Assembly: GCA_036877525.1 (NCBI GenBank)
Contig: JAZGTH010000065.1
Location: forward strand, 3,507,001 to 3,571,000
Reading direction: 5' to 3'
Source of the DNA: Chromobotia macracanthus
Lineage: Eukaryota > Chordata > Actinopteri > Cypriniformes > Botiidae
Length of the DNA stretch: 64,000 bases
Shown here: positions 59,201 to 64,000 of the stretch, in pieces
Numbering within the stretch: position 1 is the stretch's first letter
Layout: the number at the start of each line of letters is the position of its first letter
The notes under the pieces: generated by a model
Database searches by the model: none
What the model saw: only the letters and a program-made list of their open reading frames with translations
Told to the model about the DNA's origin: nothing
Program-made: the position numbers and the translations under genes

Positions 59201-61210
59201 GAAACTACAATCAAAAACCTTATAAAACAGCAAATGTAACCATAAATATGGTATCTTACAGTAACTGAAATCCATGAGTTTACACATCTGACAGTAAACT
59301 GTATAAGTGGCTCAACTTGCTCCCGTCAGCTGAAAATAATTCAGACAAATACTGTTTCCCCAGCTACTAATTTTAAGTTCTGAGAACGTTTCCTTAACAT
59401 TTCCATTCAGTAACAATAATGTAGAAAATGTTATTTTGAAAGTTCTAGGAATGTCCAAAGCGTCCAATTTTTTTTGTGGTTGTATTAACGCTATTGCTTG
59501 GTTATGTTATTCAACATAACCACTGTAACAATTTTAAAACATTCTATTAACAGTTTAAAAGATAATGTTTGTGATTTATATGATATATAATGTTAAACAA
59601 GTTCTGCTAAGATTACTGCAAGAATGTATTTTGTTAACTTTGAGATGTTTGAGAATGTTAGCCAACATTTAGAAAACGTTCCCTGTTAGCTGGGTCTGTT
59701 TTTTAGTTTACATTCCTTTCTTTTTCTAATATCTGTAAAATACAGAGAAAGGTTTTAACTGATCAAGCTATGCTGGGCTTGTGTAAATCAAACTTTCAAT
59801 AATCACTTTAGTGAAAAGACTTCCACTTGAAGTACAGCCATGTGAAGTATGTGTGCCTGAGCCGATGATAGTTAGACTGAAGGCTGAAGGCTACTGAGCA
59901 TGTGCAGTAAGTCTGCTCTGGGCCTTCTGCTGCTCATACTGTTACTTCATCTTCCTGTGCTGTCACAGGACAGCCTGCCATTGAGCAGCCAGCCCTGAAA
60001 TTTTAATGAACACCAATTAAGCCTTCACAATGTCTTAAGTGGTTGGGAGTGCTGGCAGTGGAGACAGAAGAGCTCTGGGGTGAGAAACTAGAGAATGAGG
60101 AAAAAAGGAAGAAAAAGTAAAAGGAATGGGAAGGAAAGCAGGAAATGCTTATTATTTATTATAAATGCTTATTAAAATTATAAAATGCTGTTTGTCTTTT
60201 AGGGAATAACAGGACAGATGAATACTGAAACCACAGGAAATTAACCTCATAGTGATCTTACATTAAAACTGCAATTCACAGCTCACAAGCTCATAACCTT
60301 TAATAATGCCTGATGAAAAACTTAATGTGACCTAACAGCCAATAAACATGAAGGAATTAAAAAATAATACATAGCCTGTTTGTGTATTGGAGTCTGTTTT
60401 AAGTGCATGAATGTGTGAAGTCTTCAAAATGTTCAAAACATCAAATGTCCTGTTTTGTTAATTTATGATTAAGGTTGTGTTGTGCAACCAGCACTAAAAT
60501 AGAAAGATGTTTCTGCACACCACAAGATCTGAACAGACAACATACAGTATCACAACATCACAACTGAAACATCAGACATTTATCAACTAAACAACTGAAA
60601 CATCAGACTCACTGGAACGAGTGAGACTCCCCCTATAGGTCAGAAAGAGAAGCGCAGTCTCTGATATATCCAGTATTTTCATGCAACACTTGCAGTTATA
60701 AACCTTTTTTTATTTTATAAAATCACTTAAAGTCGCCTGATTTTTATATACATTCATCTAAAACTCAAAACTTCTAAAATGAGTACAATTACATCTTGTT
60801 GCACACACATGAAGATATGAATATCTACAATTTTGAAAAAGTAAATGAGGAGATATTGATTTTTCAAACATGGCATTTGAGGTCTTTTAGGTTATACTAC
60901 TAACGTTTGTTTCACGTTTTCGTTTAACCGAGTAAACAATTAAGGGGTAAATTATAGTGGAACAGCACTGCTCTCTGCTGGCCAAACTATCTTACTGCAG
61001 GGTAAGGCATTACATAAATACAATGCAAACACAATTAAAAAAACTCACAATTTTTGTGGATATTATGATGATTAAGGCTCCATGTTTAGTGTTAAAAAAC
61101 AATGATTATTATCACCAGTGTGCGTGTAATGACTTTGTTTTAGATCAACGTTATGAATCATTTTAAAGATGAAACATTTGCCTGAATTTAATTTATTGAG
61201 TTTTGTTCCT
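56225..61210. other. 3' flank of kcnc1 and intergenic DNA to tph1
   Basis: AT-rich, with AATAAA-type hexamers (for example 57543), low-complexity AAATA repeats (58922-58995) and one TIR element (59358-59694). No gene recognised. Confidence 0.6.
59358..59694 (-). mobile_element. short TIR element, full length
   Basis: CCCAGCTACTAATTTTAAGT at one end and CGTTCCCTGTTAGCTGGG at the other, 337 bp, reverse orientation. Confidence 0.7.
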
Positions 61211-61216
61211 TTTATT
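61211..61216 (-). terminator. candidate tph1 poly(A) signal
   Basis: AATAAA on the minus strand about 0.8 kb beyond the tph1 stop codon, with another at 61192-61197. Position-based only. Confidence 0.25.
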
Positions 61217-62030
61217 CCTCATTTGTGTGAAATAATCTCATTTTCATTATACGTATGCAATAAGCCTTAACATGAGTAATCCTAGACAAGCAGCAAGCAT
61301 TCATACAGGCTTCAAAACAACACAGAATATTCACATAGAGTTACAGAATCACATCATGATAAGAGAAAGGTGAGTGCAGAACCAAGCCAATCAGTAAAGC
61401 ATTTGTGGGTAATAAACATATTTATATCACAATCGCCAATAAATTATTTAAACAACATATAATGAGACAATCTAAATTAACAGGCAGTCAAGCTACATGT
61501 TATGTCTGATGCTGGGAAAGCAGGCCTCTGTCTGACTGAGAATGCACAATATGCGGAGACTTTCAGTGTAGAATTAATTAATTAAGCTATTAGAAAAGGT
61601 AAGAAAATTTTAGTTTATAGTTTGATCATTTTGCATGACTATGAGAAGCCTCAAGCTATGATGTTACTAGATATAAGACATATAAGCCTTGCCTTTAACA
61701 TCATAATGTATAAATATAATGTGAGGTCTCTTATAATTTGAAATACACGATGCTTATAGTCTTTGCAGTGGCAGTGTTTCAGCAACAGTGAAGGACACAA
61801 AGTTGGTTACTTTCATATATATATGAAATATATGCCAGTATGAAAGAAAAAGTGTTACGAGTGATTCATCTCTGCAGTCAGAAAGTTGATAGTTAGATAC
61901 CAGCATATCTCAGTAGATATGCTAGCGTTGAATGATGAGTAAATGGTGTTTGGATAGCTGTACACAATGTGCTCTGAAATAAGAGATATTAAAACAAGAG
62001 CTATTAATATAAGCAACAGAGATCAGGGAC

Positions 62031-62205
62031 TCAGACACCAAGGTGTGCGCTGAGTCGACAGAGAGCATCTCCTACAATGTCCAGCTCATGTCTGAGCTCC
62101 TCCACCACACCGTTGATGCTGGGCATGTCCTTCAGCACACACACACTCTGTGTGTACGGGTTATAACGCAGGGAGAATGGGCGCTGGATTGTTTTAGCAA
62201 ACTCA
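62031..62205 (-). CDS. tph1: tph1 last coding exon
   Basis: Completes Arg (CG|T), then EFAKTIQRPFSLRYNPYTQS, the tetramerisation helix and ...CRLSAHLGV, TGA at 62033-62031. Confidence 0.92.
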
Positions 62206-64000
62206 CTGTGAATGGTAGAGGACAAACAGAGCAAATGTATGGTAACAAGCAAACAAACAAACAAATAAAATAATGAGGCCTGCAACAGCTATATATTAAA
62301 ATAAAAAATGGTCACAGATTGTAAGAGTTCACATGCAAAACATATACCGCATTCGGACTTTGGCTTCCTCAAAGCTCTCAGAAATGAAGTAAACCTCTTG
62401 AAAGGTGGTGATGAGACACTCCTGCTGACAGGTGACCTTGGGGTCAAAGGGCAGGATGGTGGCACTGCCTGAGAGAGAGTGCTTCAAACCAACACAAGTC
62501 ACAAGTATATTAGCTGTAGTTATGTGATGAAAACCATTAAACTGCAGTCAATGGTGAAGAACTAAACTGATCAAACTGGCAATTTGATTTAAAAGTTCTA
62601 CCTTCAGTTCACTGATGGAAGAGAGAAGCCCAGCACCATATGCTCTGAGTTTCCCCTCCTGCTTACACAGACCAAACTCCACGGTGAAGAAATAGCACTG
62701 AAACGGCACACAGAGCAACAGTCATCACACTGAATGCTCAAATAGTCTTAAGAACAGTTCCAATTTTTAGAAGTTGCCATTTGAATAATAGTGTATTAAC
62801 ATCAGAACAGCATTTTGTACAGAAACATACTGTTGCCAGTTTCTTGACTGCATCATCAGACGCCCCGAGAGAGGCCAGTCCTAATTCCTGAGAGAACTGT
62901 GCAAAACTGGGCTCAGCCAGCAAAGGAACATGACCCAGCAACTCATGACAGGTGTCCCTGAAAGGCACAGATATCAAGATCTTATAAACAATTGATCTGA
63001 TTCATAATTACAAATACTTTTGTCAGGTAACCTAAATGTAGACCAAGGTCCACTAGTGGCCTCACCAAACAAAGACAAAACAAGCATTAAAATAAGATAA
63101 AACAACACAGCTGGATTCTGGCCTGGTATGATTGAATCAACCTCCTTATTTTAGGTTCCAACAACAAAAGTCATTTTAATGGATTAAATCAAGTTAATTT
63201 TTTTAATAGTGTAGCTTTATTGGCATTGCACAATAAACAGATGTGCTGTGTACTCACGGCTCAGGAGTGTACAGCGGGTCTGAGCTGTGACGCACATACT
63301 GTGTACAGTGAAACACTCTGAAGGCCAGTCCAGCCAGAAAATCCCTTGGTGACAGATACCCAGCAACAGGGCGAATGGTAAAGCCGGTTCGCTCTGAAAC
63401 ACACATACAGCTGTTAGATAAAAACAAAACCATTCCTACTGCCATCTGCTGCTAGACAGTTCTTCTCATTTCCATATCAATGCTTTAAAGCTGCAATCCT
63501 TAACTTTCGTCTCTCTGAAAACATACAATTGCAGGTTATTTTACGTACTTTTTATTACTTGTGTTCAAGTTAAATTATGCCAAAATGGGATTTCTTGAGA
63601 AATTGGACACGACAGCTCAAATTATAAATCATTATTATGAACTTAGGAAGGTAGACCGTTTTGAACACTGATCTGTCATGTACTTGCTCAATAACTGATT
63701 TTTGTTTATTTTTAACCAAAAGAGTTATGGATTGCAGATTTTTAACACGGCAGCATTATAGGTTATATAAAGGTTATATAAAGTAGCCTATAACAATGAA
63801 CTACAATTTTCATCACTGTACATACAATATTCAAGTATCCTCAGTCTCACCTTTTAAGAAACTGGACACATCCTCCAGCTGGGGTATGTTGTCCTCTCTG
63901 TACCCACAGTGTTGGGTGAGAAGGGGTAAGTTGCGCACATACTCTTTACAGGCATGTGTAGGGTATAGCTTATTTAACTCTCGAAACACTACACCCCATG
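62031..64000 (-). CDS. tph1: tryptophan hydroxylase, C-terminal part (six exons, incomplete)
   Basis: Tryptophan hydroxylase converts L-tryptophan to 5-hydroxytryptophan with tetrahydrobiopterin and O2, the first and limiting step of serotonin and melatonin synthesis. Exons: 64000-63851 (partial), 63393-63258, 62957-62831, 62697-62602, 62481-62348, 62205-62031; all phases fit. About 271 residues are visible: part of the catalytic domain and the C-terminal tetramerisation helix; the N-terminal regulatory domain lies right of the window. Catalytic features: GYREDNIPQLEDV, RPVAGYLSPRDFLAGLAFRV, the iron ligands (two His in CHELLGHVPLL and the Glu of FFTVEFGL), and FDPKVTCQQECLITTFQ. The tail ELRHELDIVGDAL is helical with leucine spacing. 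Many residues suit both TPH1 and TPH2; linkage to kcnc1 (as in human) favours tph1. Gene is convergent with kcnc1. Confidence 0.88.
62348..62481 (-). CDS. tph1: tph1 exon (FDPKVTCQQECLITTFQ)
   Basis: 44 codons plus two bases, HSLSGSATILPFDPKVTCQQ to EEAKVRM. The acceptor TTGGTTTGAAG has a poor pyrimidine tract. Confidence 0.9.
62602..62697 (-). CDS. tph1: tph1 exon with the iron-binding glutamate
   Basis: 32 codons, CYFFTVEFGLCKQEGKLRAY to SSISELK. The Glu of TVEFG is the third iron ligand. The donor GTAGAA is weaker than the others. Confidence 0.92.
62831..62957 (-). CDS. tph1: tph1 exon with the two iron-binding histidines
   Basis: 42 codons, DTCHELLGHVPLLAEPSFAQ to ...AVKKLAT, donor GTATGT, phase 0. 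The two His of CHELLGH are Fe(II) ligands. Confidence 0.93.
63258..63393 (-). CDS. tph1: tph1 exon (RTGFTIRPVAGYLSPRDF)
   Basis: Completes a Glu codon (G|AG), then RTGFTIRPVAGYLSPRDFLA to ...SSDPLYTPE, ending CC|GTGAGT (phase 2). Confidence 0.92.
63482..63745 (+). repeat. dispersed repeat in tph1 intron
   Basis: CTTTAAAGCTGCAATCCTTA, ACATACAATTGCAGGTTATT, CGACAGCTCAAATTATAAAT and CACTGATCTGTCATGTACTT. Same family as 60-372 (reverse) and 36100-36238. Fills most of the 63394-63850 intron. Confidence 0.65.
63851..64000 (-). CDS. tph1: tph1 exon, cut by the right edge
   Basis: Reads WGVVFRELNKLYPTHACKEY, then RNLPLLTQHCGYREDNIPQ and LEDVSSFLK, donor G|GTGAGA (phase 1). Confidence 0.9.

Overview
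This is nuclear DNA from a ray-finned fish, most likely a cypriniform. The genes have vertebrate introns, the background is AT-rich, and the non-coding part is full of short interspersed repeats of carp/zebrafish type. The cypriniform placement rests on remembered repeat types and is an inference. There are no prokaryotic features, RNA genes or CRISPR arrays.

I rebuilt four protein-coding genes from exon translations, splice sites and phase matching. From left to right: (1) the 5' half of plakophilin-3 (pkp3, minus strand, three coding exons, armadillo repeats off the left edge); (2) a complete eight-exon tetraspanin CD81 gene (cd81, minus strand, 27204 down to 9139, 233 aa); (3) a complete Shaw-type potassium channel gene, kcnc1 (Kv3.1), plus strand, from 29955 to at least 54487; (4) the 3' half of a tryptophan hydroxylase gene (tph1-like, minus strand, six exons, entering from the right edge). 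All four human orthologues lie on 11p15, but more widely spread. cd81 and kcnc1 are divergent across 2.75 kb that carries two perfect CREs and an NRF1 site. kcnc1 and tph1 are convergent.

The most interesting locus is the 3' end of kcnc1. Beyond the canonical Kv3.1b terminal exon (54423-54487) there are three more candidate terminal exons (51681, 53187/53190, 56100). Each has a usable acceptor and continues the frame from the same phase-1 donor at 50614 to its own stop codon. Two of them would give the channel a class I PDZ-ligand C terminus (-SIL, -SNL), which the canonical tail lacks. One has a tandem NAGNAG acceptor. Read-through of the exon 2 donor would give a short Kv3.1a-like form. The Kv3.1b-specific PKC serine (mammalian Ser503) is proline here.

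Introns and intergenic DNA hold about a dozen copies of a short TIR element (ends CCCAGCTAAC...GTTAGCTGGG), tRNA-derived SINEs, a decayed LINE fragment, microsatellites, a 6 x 20 bp minisatellite with a 40 bp higher-order period, and a sequence present three times inside kcnc1 intron 1. The remaining long stretches show nothing I can name.
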